From Halomonas shengliensis (GTDB lineage Bacteria; Pseudomonadota; Gammaproteobacteria; Pseudomonadales; Halomonadaceae), in the NCBI RefSeq assembly GCF_900104135.1, contig NZ_FNIV01000001.1, positions 496,001-560,000 on the forward strand: a stretch of DNA of 64,000 nucleotides, written 5' to 3'. Below the pieces are notes generated by a model. It had not been told where the DNA came from. It saw only the letters and a list, made by a program, of their open reading frames with translations, and searched no databases. This document shows positions 15,192 through 25,940 of the stretch, one piece after another. The position numbers and the translations under genes were made by a program. How positions within the stretch are numbered: position 1 is the first letter of the stretch; every line of letters starts with the position of its first letter.

Positions 15192-16547
15192 ATGAAAGAA
15201 ACCACGAATAGTGAGGCTCAAGACCTCGATTTTTCTGAACGCCCCGTTCCGGCAGAAGGCAGGATGCCGCTTGCTAATCTGATGATGGCCTGGTGGGCGG
15301 TATGCAGCGCGATCTTTTATATGGTGGTGGCAGCCGCCATGGCGCGTACTTATGGAACTGCTAATGCCTTGCTGGGTATTGTCTTGACGGTGATTGCCTA
15401 TGGCCTGATCAATGGCATCATCAGCCGTTACTCTATGAAGACGGGGTTGACCGTTGCGCTTTTCTCGAAGGTGCTTTTCGGCCACTTCGGTGCCGTCGTG
15501 GCGACGCTGATATTCTTTGCAACCGCCCTCTACTACGCGGTGTTTGAAGGTTATGTGATGGCACTGGTGCTGTCGGAGTGGAGTGGAAGCCTCTCCATGC
15601 CGTTGGCCACGGCGATCGTGGTGATATTCGGCGTCGCCTTGATATTCGGTAGCGTGCAACACTGGCTGGATAAGTTTAATGGCGTCCTGCTGCCAGTCTA
15701 TGTGATTGGCATGCTGGTTGCGGTTGGCATGGCCGTGGCGGAGTTCGGTTATCCGTCGGGTTGGTTGACCCGTGTACCGGAGGGAGGAGCTTCTCCCTTG
15801 GGTTGGTTGCACACCTTTGCCTACTACATGGGCGTCTGGGTGCTGATGATGTTCACCTTCGATTATGCACGCTTTGGGCGCAAGAAGGACTCCGGGTTTC
15901 ATGCCCGCATCACTTTCGGCGTTCCTTTCTATGCCATGACCTTCCTGTTCAGCGGTGTTGTCGGCATCCTTCTCGATTCCATGATACCCACGGATGGGCT
16001 ATCCGAGGCCTCCATCGTCCTGGGCCTGCTGGAGTTGATGGGAGTTGGGGGGCTGCTGCTGGTCTGGGTGACCCAGAGCCGTATCAATACGGCCAACTTC
16101 TATCTCGCGACCGTCAACTTCGAATCCTTTGTACGCAAGGTGACGGGGATTCGCCTGTCCAAGGTGCTGGCGGGCTGCATGATAGGCGTGATCGCTTATG
16201 TGCTTATGATGGCGGATGTCTTCTCCTACATTCTTCAGGCTCTGGCCTATCAGGGAGTCTTTGTGGTGGCGTGGGTAGGAGTCGCTCTGGCGCACATTCT
16301 GTCCCGCACCTATCAGGACCGCTTCAATGGCCATGTTGAACTGGATAACGCCTATATCCCTGCCTTTAACCCCTGTGGGTTGATGGCCTGGTGCGGAGCC
16401 GCGCTGGTAGGCATCGTGATCATGCAACTTCCTTCGGTCTCTGGGTTCTCCGCGCCGGTCACCTTCCTTTGTGCCTACATGACCTACTCACTGGGCTTGC
16501 GTTTCGCCAAGGCGGAGTGGTACGTGGCCAGCCTCCAGAAGCTGTAA
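15192..16547 (+). CDS. NCS1/cytosine-permease family transporter
   Basis: This is an inner-membrane secondary transporter for nucleobase-, hydantoin- or allantoin-type solutes, probably cation driven. The 451-residue protein has about twelve hydrophobic helices. It has the family-like early MPLANLMMAWWAVCSAIFYMV segment and FDYARFGRK in the middle, similar to the NCS1 loop after helix 6. Of two ATGs, 15192 is better placed: GGAG lies 7 bases upstream, against 4 for 15189. It sits 174 bp before the hydantoinase A gene. Codon use is clearly less GC-rich than in flanking genes, which suggests transfer with the whole island. Confidence 0.82.
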   Translation: MKETTNSEAQDLDFSERPVPAEGRMPLANLMMAWWAVCSAIFYMVVAAAMARTYGTANALLGIVLTVIAYGLINGIISRYSMKTGLTVALFSKVLFGHFGAVVATLIFFATALYYAVFEGYVMALVLSEWSGSLSMPLATAIVVIFGVALIFGSVQHWLDKFNGVLLPVYVIGMLVAVGMAVAEFGYPSGWLTRVPEGGASPLGWLHTFAYYMGVWVLMMFTFDYARFGRKKDSGFHARITFGVPFYAMTFLFSGVVGILLDSMIPTDGLSEASIVLGLLELMGVGGLLLVWVTQSRINTANFYLATVNFESFVRKVTGIRLSKVLAGCMIGVIAYVLMMADVFSYILQALAYQGVFVVAWVGVALAHILSRTYQDRFNGHVELDNAYIPAFNPCGLMAWCGAALVGIVIMQLPSVSGFSAPVTFLCAYMTYSLGLRFAKAEWYVASLQKL

Positions 16548-16721
16548 GGTCCCGGATGGTCAGATCGGTCGCGACTGAATCTTTCAGGATTGCATCATTC
16601 GCGATTGTTAATCACCTGATTATAGAAACATGATCCAAGGTGGTCGCTCATATTGCCGAAACGGAAAGATAAATAAAACAATTGCAGCAACAATAGCCTC
16701 AACAACAAGAGAGTGATCAAT

Positions 16722-18767
16722 ATGTCAAAGCTAAGAGTCGCCGTAGATGCCGGCGGAACCTTTACCGACGTCTGTATCTATCATGAAGATACTCAGCAGT
16801 TCCGCGTCACCAAGGTTCCCTCTACGCCAAGCAACCCCAAGCAGGCCGTGATCGACGGGGTGCGGCGTGGCGAAATTGATCTTTCGGACGTGGAGCTGTT
16901 CTTCCACGGCACCACCGTTGCCACCAATGCGCTGATCACCCGTCGCTTCCCCAAGGCGGCACTGGTCACCACCAAGGGCTTTCGCGATGTGATCGAGATT
17001 CGTGACGGCACTAAGGATAATCTGTGGGATGCCTACGAGGATGTGAGTGGCCCCTACATCCGCCGTCGCGATCGTTTCGAGGTGACCGAGCGCGTCGATT
17101 ACGCCGGTGAAGTGGTGACCCCGCTGGATGAGGAGGAGGCCCGCATCCTGGCTCGCAAGCTCAAGCGGCGTGGTGCCACCACGGTAGCGGTGTGCTTCAT
17201 CAACTCCTATGCCAACGCTGAGAACGAGAAGCGCATGCGGGAGATCCTCGAGGAGGAGATTCCCGAGGCGAGCGTCTCGACGTCATCGGATATCCTGCCC
17301 GAGATATTCGAGCATGACCGCTTCAATACCGCGGTGGCGAATACGGTGCTGGGTCCGCTGGTGTCGGACTACGTCAAGCAACTCGACGATGAGTTGAGCG
17401 CGGGTGGCTACGATAACGACCTGCTGCTGCTGCACTCCGGTGGTGGCTCGATGACTCCGGCCATGGCGAAGCACTTCCCGGTGCGTCTGGCGGCCTCCGG
17501 TATCGCCGCGGGGGCGATCGCCGCCAAGCATATCGCCGAGCAGTGCGGTTATCAGAATGCCGTCGGGCTGGATATGGGGGGCACCTCTACCGACATCTCG
17601 CTGATCCATGATGGTGAGCTGCGCGTGACCAAGCAGTGGGGAGTGGAGTATGGGCACCCCATCGTGTTTCCGAGCATCGAGGTACTGACCGTTGGTGCCG
17701 GCGGGGGCTCGCTGGCGCATATCGACATCGCCGGGGCCCTGCGCAATGGCCCGCAGTCTGCGGGGGCCGACCCGGGTCCGGCCTGCTATGAGCGTGGCGG
17801 CACGGAGCCTACCAATACCGATGCCAACCTAGCGCTAAACCGTCTGGGCACCGTGCTTGCCGGCGGCGCACTCGAGCTGAACCGGGAAAAGGCAACCCAG
17901 GTCATCGAAGAGCGTGTCGGCCAGCCGCTGTCGTTGGACACGGCCGAGGCGGCACAGGCGGTCATCAAGGTGGCGAATGCCAACATGGCCGATGCGGTGC
18001 GGCTGGTATCGATCCGCCGTGGCCTGGACCCGCGTGACTTCGCCCTGATCGCCTTCGGTGGTGCCGGTGCCCTTCACGGTGCCGAGGTGGCCAAGGAGCT
18101 GGGCATCCCGGCGGTGATCGTGCCCCCCAATCCCGGGGTGACCTCGGCGATGGGGTGTCTGCTGGTCGATATCCAGCACGACCTCTCGATGATGTACACC
18201 GCGGCGGCGGAGAGTGCCGACCTGGAAGACCTCGAGCGCCAGTTCCGGTCACTGGAGGACGAAGCGGTGGACAGGCTGCGCCACGAGGGCGTCGCCGACG
18301 CCGATGTAGTCCTGCAGCGTGGCATCTCCATGCGCTATCAGGGACAGTGGCGCTCCCTGCAGGTGGCGATGGGTAGCGGCGAAGCGTCACTCGAGGATGC
18401 CATCGAGATGTTCCACCAGGAGCATGAGCGGCAGTTCTCCTTCCGCCAGAATGCGCTTCCCGTCGAGATCTACCAGCTTCACCTGCGTGCCGTGGGCAAG
18501 ACGCCCAGGCCGGAGTTTCCGCGCAGCGAGCGTCAGCCGGGTGCCCAGGCAGAGCCGCATGCACACCGCGAGGTCTACTTCGAGGGGCAGTGGTACCAGA
18601 CGCCGGTCTACGATCGGACAACCCTGCCGGTAGGCTTCGAGTTCTCCGGTCCCGCCATCATCGACCAACTGGACTCCACCACCGTGGTACCGCCCGATAC
18701 GGTGGCGTCGATCGATGAGTGGAAGAATATTCGCATTCAACTGATTCAGTCGGGAGAGAAGGCATGA
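16722..18767 (+). CDS. hyuA: Hydantoinase/oxoprolinase family protein, A (ATP-binding) subunit
   Basis: The HyuA subunit of ATP-dependent hydantoinase/5-oxoprolinase complexes cleaves a cyclic amide together with HyuB. The 681-residue protein begins with the actin-like phosphate-binding motif VDAGGTFTDVC (residues ~7-17). A second nucleotide segment LDMGGTSTDISLI follows, and GGAGALHGAEVAKELG and PPNPGVTSAMG occur later, all characteristic. The start at 16722 puts the conserved motif at the usual position. It overlaps hyuB by 4 bases (ATGA), as expected for a stoichiometric complex. The substrate (hydantoin, N-methylhydantoin, 5-oxoproline, lactam) cannot be decided from sequence alone. Confidence 0.93.
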   Translation: MSKLRVAVDAGGTFTDVCIYHEDTQQFRVTKVPSTPSNPKQAVIDGVRRGEIDLSDVELFFHGTTVATNALITRRFPKAALVTTKGFRDVIEIRDGTKDNLWDAYEDVSGPYIRRRDRFEVTERVDYAGEVVTPLDEEEARILARKLKRRGATTVAVCFINSYANAENEKRMREILEEEIPEASVSTSSDILPEIFEHDRFNTAVANTVLGPLVSDYVKQLDDELSAGGYDNDLLLLHSGGGSMTPAMAKHFPVRLAASGIAAGAIAAKHIAEQCGYQNAVGLDMGGTSTDISLIHDGELRVTKQWGVEYGHPIVFPSIEVLTVGAGGGSLAHIDIAGALRNGPQSAGADPGPACYERGGTEPTNTDANLALNRLGTVLAGGALELNREKATQVIEERVGQPLSLDTAEAAQAVIKVANANMADAVRLVSIRRGLDPRDFALIAFGGAGALHGAEVAKELGIPAVIVPPNPGVTSAMGCLLVDIQHDLSMMYTAAAESADLEDLERQFRSLEDEAVDRLRHEGVADADVVLQRGISMRYQGQWRSLQVAMGSGEASLEDAIEMFHQEHERQFSFRQNALPVEIYQLHLRAVGKTPRPEFPRSERQPGAQAEPHAHREVYFEGQWYQTPVYDRTTLPVGFEFSGPAIIDQLDSTTVVPPDTVASIDEWKNIRIQLIQSGEKA

Positions 18768-20737
18768 TCATGGCACATACCTACAAGGACAACGCTCTCG
18801 ATCCGGTTACCTTCGAAGTCCTCAAGAACGCCTTCGCGACCAGTGTCGACCTGATGAGCGAGCAGATCCTGCGCACCTGTTACTCATTCGTCATCTACTC
18901 GCGCGACTTCTCCTCCGCGCTGTGCGATGCCGAGGGCAATACGGTCATGCAGGGCAGCGGCGACATCGCGGTGCACGTCGGCACCCTGCACTTCCAGTGC
19001 AAGGCGGTGCTCGAGGAATTTGCCGGCGATATTTACCCCGGTGATGTCTTCGCCATCAACGATCCTTACCGTGGCGGCACCCACCTCAACGATGTCAGCT
19101 TCATTCGCCCGATCTTTTCCGAAGGGCAGATCATCGGCTTTGCCCAGAACAAGGGGCACTGGGCGGATATCGGCGGCAGCGTGCCGGGCTCCTTCGACGT
19201 CAACGCCAGCACCCACTTCAGCGAGGGGCTTCGCATCACGCCGGTGCGTGTCTGGCGCGAGGGCGTATTCCTGCACGATGTCGCTCAGTTGTTGGTCTCC
19301 AACACCCGCGCCCCGGCCCAGGCCCTGGGGGATCTGCAGGCCCAGGCAGAGGCCACGGCGGTCTGTGAGCGTGAGGTTCTGCGTCTGGTCGACAAGTACT
19401 CCAAGGCTACCGTTGTGGCGGCCATGCAGGAGACCCAGGACTATGTCGAGCGGGTCGTTCTCAAGAGTCTGGCGGGAATGCCGAAGGGCGAGTGGGAGAC
19501 GGTCGACTATATCGATGCCGACCCTGCGCTGGGTGAGGGGATGGTGCCGATTCGCATCAAGCTGACGCTGGATGGCAACGGCATTCACTATGACCTGTCG
19601 GGTTCGGCGCCTGCGGTCTCCACCTTCCTCAACTCCAGCTATGGCACGACCCACTCCGCCATCTATGCCGGTACCAAGACCTTCTTCCCCGATGTTCCGC
19701 TCAACTCCGGCTTCTATCGTGCGGTGACGGCCAATATTGGTGAAGAGGGCAGCGTGGTGAACGCGGGCTGGCCTCATGCGGTCACCGGTTTCTGCTCCGG
19801 CCCCTATGAGAAGGTAATGAACGGTATCTTCGAGCTGTGGAGCGGGGTCATGCCGAAGCGTGCCATGGCCTGTGCCTTCAACCTGGAGTACCTGCTGATC
19901 GGCGGTAATGATGGACGCACCGGCAGCGGCGACTACTTCATGTGGTATGACTGGATGGCCGGCGGCTGGGGCGGTCGTCAGACCAAGGATGGCTCATCGG
20001 CCACTTCGCCGGTATTCGGCACCGGGCTGGCGGTTCAGCCGGTGGAGGGGCAGGAGAGGCTGAACCCCGTACTGACCATGTGTCACGAGATCAGCATGGA
20101 CTCTGCCGGGCCGGGCCGCTTCCGCGGCGGCTGTGGTGTCGAGAAGGGAGGCAAGCTGACCCAGGTCGACAAGACGGTGATGAGCTACTGCTGTGACCGC
20201 GGCCGTTCGGTGACCTGGGGGGTGAATGGCGGGCTGCCCTCCGTGCCGCACGGGGTGTGGATCAACAAGGGAGCGCCGGATGAGAAATACCTGGGGGCCA
20301 CCTTCTCGAACGTCACGGTCCGCTCCGGAGATACCTTCACGCGCCCCTCGGCGGGTGGCGGTGGCTTCGGTGACCCGCTGGAGCGCGAGGCGGAAGCGGT
20401 GCTGGAGGATGTGATCGATGGCTATGTGTCTGTCGAGCGTGCGGAGTGCGACTACGGCGTCGTGATCCAAGTCAACGATCCTGATATCGACGACTATGAG
20501 ATCAATGCCGAGCGCACGGCCAAGGCTCGTGAGTGGATTCGGGCGAATCGGCGGGAGTGGTTGCAGACCCCACCCGAAGACGTCGCCAAACAGTATCGAG
20601 ATGGCGAGCTGAATGTCCTGGACGTGATTCGTCGCTACGGCGTGGTGCTGGACTGGGGCACCGGCGAGCTGCTGGAGAAGTCGACGCAACAGTATCGTGA
20701 CTCGCTGGCCAAGCGCTCATCATGTTACTGGACGTGA
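18764..20737 (+). CDS. hyuB: Hydantoinase B/oxoprolinase family protein, B subunit
   Basis: HyuB is the partner of HyuA in ATP-dependent cyclic-amide hydrolysis. The 657-residue protein has the family marks DPVTFEVLKNAF at the N-terminus, FAINDPYRGGTHLNDV near residues 90-105, GHWADIGGSVPGS, and a C-terminal SAGGGGFGDPLER. The ATG at 18764 overlaps the HyuA stop and follows GGGAGAGAAG; an upstream ATG at 18719 would lie deep within hyuA. Its length is somewhat above classical HyuB (about 590) because of a C-terminal extension with acidic and Arg-rich stretches. Composition matches the rest of the island. Confidence 0.92.
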   Translation: MIMAHTYKDNALDPVTFEVLKNAFATSVDLMSEQILRTCYSFVIYSRDFSSALCDAEGNTVMQGSGDIAVHVGTLHFQCKAVLEEFAGDIYPGDVFAINDPYRGGTHLNDVSFIRPIFSEGQIIGFAQNKGHWADIGGSVPGSFDVNASTHFSEGLRITPVRVWREGVFLHDVAQLLVSNTRAPAQALGDLQAQAEATAVCEREVLRLVDKYSKATVVAAMQETQDYVERVVLKSLAGMPKGEWETVDYIDADPALGEGMVPIRIKLTLDGNGIHYDLSGSAPAVSTFLNSSYGTTHSAIYAGTKTFFPDVPLNSGFYRAVTANIGEEGSVVNAGWPHAVTGFCSGPYEKVMNGIFELWSGVMPKRAMACAFNLEYLLIGGNDGRTGSGDYFMWYDWMAGGWGGRQTKDGSSATSPVFGTGLAVQPVEGQERLNPVLTMCHEISMDSAGPGRFRGGCGVEKGGKLTQVDKTVMSYCCDRGRSVTWGVNGGLPSVPHGVWINKGAPDEKYLGATFSNVTVRSGDTFTRPSAGGGGFGDPLEREAEAVLEDVIDGYVSVERAECDYGVVIQVNDPDIDDYEINAERTAKAREWIRANRREWLQTPPEDVAKQYRDGELNVLDVIRRYGVVLDWGTGELLEKSTQQYRDSLAKRSSCYWT

Positions 20738-20866
20738 TATTGCGATCGCTGACGTGAACGGGGAGACTTCGGTAGGACCTTGGCCTGATCAGGTGGGGCC
20801 GGGCCTCCGGAGTCTCGTCTTCGTTGCGACACGCCCAGATACGGTGCGTGAACTGAGAGGAGTGGC

Positions 20867-21925
20867 ATGAATACAACGACGACAATGCCAGAATCCGCCG
20901 AGTTGCCAGGAGCTGCCGGTTTACCGGGAACCACTGATTTACCAGGAACCACGGGGCCGACAGGGCCCGTGGGAGGCACAAGGCCCGACACACGGTTAAG
21001 CTCCAACTCCCAGGAACGCTGGACGCAGATCATTTCCGACACCTACTTTCCATTGACCCTGAGCTACGGTGACCATGAGGAGGATGCCTTCCAGGGATCG
21101 CTGAAGGTCTGGAAGGCGGCGGGTAGTGACTACTCCCTGTCTCGCCTCACCTCCGACAGGGCCGAGTACTCCCGGTCGAGCTCGCAGATTGCCGAGGATA
21201 GCCAGGCCTCGTTTCTGGTGACGATCCCGCTGCGGGCCCAGGTGTTCTTTTCCCAGCATGGAAGAAACCTGAACTGCCCACCGGGCCACTTCATCGTCGA
21301 ACAGGGCGATGCGCCCTATCGGTTCGGCTATGCAACACCGAACGACATGTGGGTCTTCAAGGTACCCGAGGGTTCGATGAGGTCCCGCATTCGGCGCCCG
21401 GAGCGCTATTCGCAGCACTGCTTCTCCGCACAGCAGGGCATCGGCTGTGCCTTCGTCGAATTCCTTAAGGTCTGCTCACTGCATGTGAATGAGTGCAGCG
21501 TGGAGGATCAAAGCCGCTTATTCGAGCAGGCCCTGAGCATGTTGTCGATGGTGCTGGAGCAGGATGAGCGGGTGCTGAACAGCGACCAGTCACATCTGAA
21601 GACCGCCCACCTGATGCGTATCGAGCGCTATATCTCGGCCAATCTGGGGGACCCTGAGCTGTCACCCGCTCGTATCGCCCATTCCTGCGGCATCTCCCTG
21701 CGCTACCTGCACAAGCTCTTTGCCGGATCGGGATACACGGTCGGCGAATGGATACGTGCCCAGCGACTGGAGGCCGCGCATCGCGAGCTCGAGTCGCTAC
21801 CCGTGGGAGTCAATATCGGCGAGGTGGCCTACCGCTGGGGGTTCTCGGAGCAGGCGCAGTTCAGCCGTGCGTTTCGTAGGCGGTTCGGTTATTCCGCCAG
21901 CGAACTGCGGGATCGTCCGACGTGA
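20867..21925 (+). CDS. AraC-family transcriptional regulator with Pro-Gly-Thr N-terminal repeats
   Basis: The 352-residue regulator has a central AraC-binding-like sensor domain (residues ~45-215) and a C-terminal pair of helix-turn-helices. SPARIAHSCGISLRYLHKLF and the GEVAYRWGFSEQAQFSRAF motif, followed by RRFGYSASELR, are classic AraC/XylS. It lies downstream of hyuB on the same strand and most likely controls the permease and hydantoinase genes in response to their substrate. Residues 12-29 are three 6-residue units of the type xLPGTT, encoded by 18-bp repeats, an unusual disordered leader for this family. GAGAGGAG precedes the ATG. Confidence 0.9.
   Translation: MNTTTTMPESAELPGAAGLPGTTDLPGTTGPTGPVGGTRPDTRLSSNSQERWTQIISDTYFPLTLSYGDHEEDAFQGSLKVWKAAGSDYSLSRLTSDRAEYSRSSSQIAEDSQASFLVTIPLRAQVFFSQHGRNLNCPPGHFIVEQGDAPYRFGYATPNDMWVFKVPEGSMRSRIRRPERYSQHCFSAQQGIGCAFVEFLKVCSLHVNECSVEDQSRLFEQALSMLSMVLEQDERVLNSDQSHLKTAHLMRIERYISANLGDPELSPARIAHSCGISLRYLHKLFAGSGYTVGEWIRAQRLEAAHRELESLPVGVNIGEVAYRWGFSEQAQFSRAFRRRFGYSASELRDRPT
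20900..20953. repeat. Three 18-bp tandem repeats inside the AraC gene
   Basis: The repeats encode ELPGAA, GLPGTT and DLPGTT, the second and third units being nearly identical at DNA level (TTACCGGGAACCACT and TTACCAGGAACCACG). They are in frame and form a short collagen-like leader. Copy number could vary between strains. Confidence 0.6.
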
Positions 21926-21994
21926 GTGGCGGCAATGTGATTCGAAGACGGCAGTTAACCGTTAAGCGTTAAGAGAAAGGAGGCAAGTCTTGCT

Positions 21995-22282
21995 ATGCAG
22001 AGAACACAGGCCGTGAGCCAACTTCAAATCGACGATAGTCAGGTGATCGTGACCCGCTGGGACTTTCCTCCCGGGTCGGAAACGGGCTGGCATCGCCATG
22101 AACATGACTACGTGATCGTTCCTTTGACCGACGGTCGGATGCGACTGGAAACGCCCGAGGGAGAGAGCGTGGTCACCCTCGAGGCTGGTGTTTGCTATAC
22201 GCGAGTCGAAGGCACGGAGCATAACGTCATCAACGATGGCAAGGAGCCTTTTGCCTTTGTCGAAGTGGAAGTCAAGAAGTAA
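21995..22282 (+). CDS. Small cupin-domain protein
   Basis: The 95-residue protein is a single cupin barrel. GWHRHEHDYVIVPLTDG gives the first metal motif with three His residues, and TRVEGTEHNVIND supplies the second motif. Small cupins of this type bind a metal and can act as isomerases, dioxygenases or ligand-binding partners. It lies 69 bp after the AraC gene on the same strand and closes the hydantoinase island, so it may handle a product or act as a sensor. AAAGGAGG at 21976-21983 is 11 bases from the ATG, somewhat far. The exact role is unknown. Confidence 0.82.
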   Translation: MQRTQAVSQLQIDDSQVIVTRWDFPPGSETGWHRHEHDYVIVPLTDGRMRLETPEGESVVTLEAGVCYTRVEGTEHNVINDGKEPFAFVEVEVKK

Positions 22283-22567
22283 AAAACCGCCTGATGAAGC
22301 GGTGTACCATGGCGACGAGGTGACTCGTTTCAGAAGCCTTGGAGCGAGCGGTAAAGCCGCGCGAGTTACGCCTACCATCGACAGGCCCTGACAAGCCTTG
22401 CCGTCGGAGGGTGGCCAGGGGAAACAAATCGATTGACTCGCCGCCGGCCGGGCGTATGATTCGCGCGCTCACGATGACCGGCCAGGCGCCGGGCCGCCGC
22501 GGGCGGGCGCATCTGCGCGCTTTCTGCCACGCTTTCCCTTTCTCCCCTCTGCGCTGTGAGGCAACGC

Positions 22568-23977
22568 ATGTCGCGGCAACTGCTGGCCATGGCCCTGGCC
22601 CCCCTGCTCGGGCTCTTCATCCTCGGCATCGGCAATGGATTCCTCTCCACCGTGATCACCCTGCGCCTGGACGCCGCGGGCGAGTCGGCGGTGGTGATCG
22701 GCTGGGTCTCTTCGGCCTACTTCATCGGTCTGGCGCTGGGCGCCATGCTCAACGACCGGCTGCTGCTGCGCATCGGCCATATCCGCGCCTACGGCAGCTT
22801 CGCCTCCCTGGTGGCGGTCACCGTGCTGCTGCAGGGGCTCTTCGAGCACCCCTGGGCCTGGTTCGCCCTGCGGCTGATCGGCGGCTGGGCCACGGTGGGG
22901 GTCTACCTGGTGATCGAGAGCTGGCTGCTCACCGCCGGTGACGCCAGGGTGCGCGGGCGGCTGCTGGCGCTCTACATGATCTCGCTCTACGCCGCCGGGG
23001 TGCTCGGCCAGCTGCTGCTGGGGGTCACCGAGGCGATGGGCGGGCCCTCCTCGTTCATGGTGATCGGCCTGCTGGCCTCGCTCTCGGTATTGCCCATGGC
23101 GATGATCCCGCGGGTCTCGCCGCTGATCGAGAAGGCCGAGCCGCTGCCGCCGCTGCGCCTGATCACCCTGACCCCCACCGGAGTGATGGGCAGCTTCGGC
23201 TCGGGCCTGGCGGTGGCGGCGGTCTATGCGCTGTTGCCACTCTACCTGCAGCGCATCGGCTTCACGGTGGACCGGGTCGGCCAGATGATGGCCATCGTGG
23301 TGCTGGGGGCGCTGCTGCTGCAGTACCCGGTGGGGCGCTGGTCCGACCGCCACGACCGCCAGATCGTGCTGATCGGCATCGGCGGCTTCTGCACGCTGAT
23401 CTCCGCGGCGATCCTGTGGCTGCCGATGTCCCCCTGGCTGCTGGCGGGGCTGCTGTTCCTGCTGGGTGGCGGGGTCTTCTCGCTCTACCCGGTGGCGGTG
23501 GGCCACGCCGCCGACCGCGCCCCCGCCGGCGCCCTGGTGCGCATGAGCCAGGGCCTGCTGCTGATCAACGCCATCGGCTCGGCGGTGAGCCCGCCGCTGG
23601 TCTCGCCGGTGATGGGCGTGCTGGGGGACGCCGGGCTGTTCTGGAGCTTCGGCGCCCTGGGGCTCTTCCTGGTGGCCTTCTTCGGCTGGCGGCGCAGCGT
23701 GCGCCCGGCGCCGGTGCCGGTGGCGCCCTTCCATCCCACCGCGCCGATGTCCGCCGCGGGCGCCGAGCTGGTGGTCACCGAAGAGCTGGTGCAGGGGGCC
23801 ATCGAGCACGAGCACATGGAGGACCTCTCCGACGCCGTGCCCGAGGTGGCGGTGGCGGAGCCGCTGGTGGGACCGCCGCCGGCCGACGAGGCGCATGTCG
23901 CCTACTTCGAGGAACCCGAGCCCGAGGAGGCACCCACCCAGGCGGAACTGGCGCTGGAGCCCGCCGAGCGGCGCTGA
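22568..23977 (+). CDS. MFS transporter (YcaD-like) with acidic C-terminal tail
   Basis: The protein of about 469 residues has twelve hydrophobic segments. GAMLNDRLLLRIGH sits in the loop after helix 2 (the MFS signature position), and VGRWSDRHDRQ is in the equivalent loop of the second half. This resembles YcaD-type MFS permeases, whose substrates are not known. After the last helix there are ~90 soluble residues rich in Glu, Pro and Ala with EHEHMEDL, a longer tail than usual. The ATG at 22568 has GAGG at 6-base spacing; GTG at 22556 is an alternative in frame. Confidence 0.85.
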   Translation: MSRQLLAMALAPLLGLFILGIGNGFLSTVITLRLDAAGESAVVIGWVSSAYFIGLALGAMLNDRLLLRIGHIRAYGSFASLVAVTVLLQGLFEHPWAWFALRLIGGWATVGVYLVIESWLLTAGDARVRGRLLALYMISLYAAGVLGQLLLGVTEAMGGPSSFMVIGLLASLSVLPMAMIPRVSPLIEKAEPLPPLRLITLTPTGVMGSFGSGLAVAAVYALLPLYLQRIGFTVDRVGQMMAIVVLGALLLQYPVGRWSDRHDRQIVLIGIGGFCTLISAAILWLPMSPWLLAGLLFLLGGGVFSLYPVAVGHAADRAPAGALVRMSQGLLLINAIGSAVSPPLVSPVMGVLGDAGLFWSFGALGLFLVAFFGWRRSVRPAPVPVAPFHPTAPMSAAGAELVVTEELVQGAIEHEHMEDLSDAVPEVAVAEPLVGPPPADEAHVAYFEEPEPEEAPTQAELALEPAERR

Positions 23978-24083
23978 GAGCATCTGCGACATGGGGCTCG
24001 AGAGCGTCTGCGACCTAGGGCTAATGGCCGGCGAAAAGTAGGGAATCTACTATCGGCGTTATCATTTTCCCTGAGGTGTTTCG

Positions 24084-25877
<1,794 letters not shown>

Positions 25878-25884
25878 CCGACCC

Positions 25885-25907
25885 GCCGCCGGCCTCGCGC
25901 CGGCGGC
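25885..25907. other. Intra-operon GC hairpin
   Basis: GCCGCCGGC at 25885-25893 pairs fully with GCCGGCGGC at 25899-25907 around the loop CTCGC. It sits between the acyl-CoA dehydrogenase and the ligase genes without a U-run. It may tune expression of the downstream genes or mark an mRNA processing point. Confidence 0.4.
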
Positions 25908-25940
25908 ACGCTTTCCGGACCACCCTCACGGAGCCTTCCC

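Noticed and set aside
22283-22310. Terminator-like A-run and ACCGC/GCGGT hairpin after the cupin gene
   Set aside because: The A-run precedes rather than follows the short five-base stem on the plus strand, so it does not fit a terminator for the cupin; no minus-strand gene needs it.
22469-23992. 507-codon minus frame opposite the MFS gene
   Set aside because: Translation is His/Gln/Arg/Gly-rich without a recognisable domain; the plus frame has clear transporter helices.
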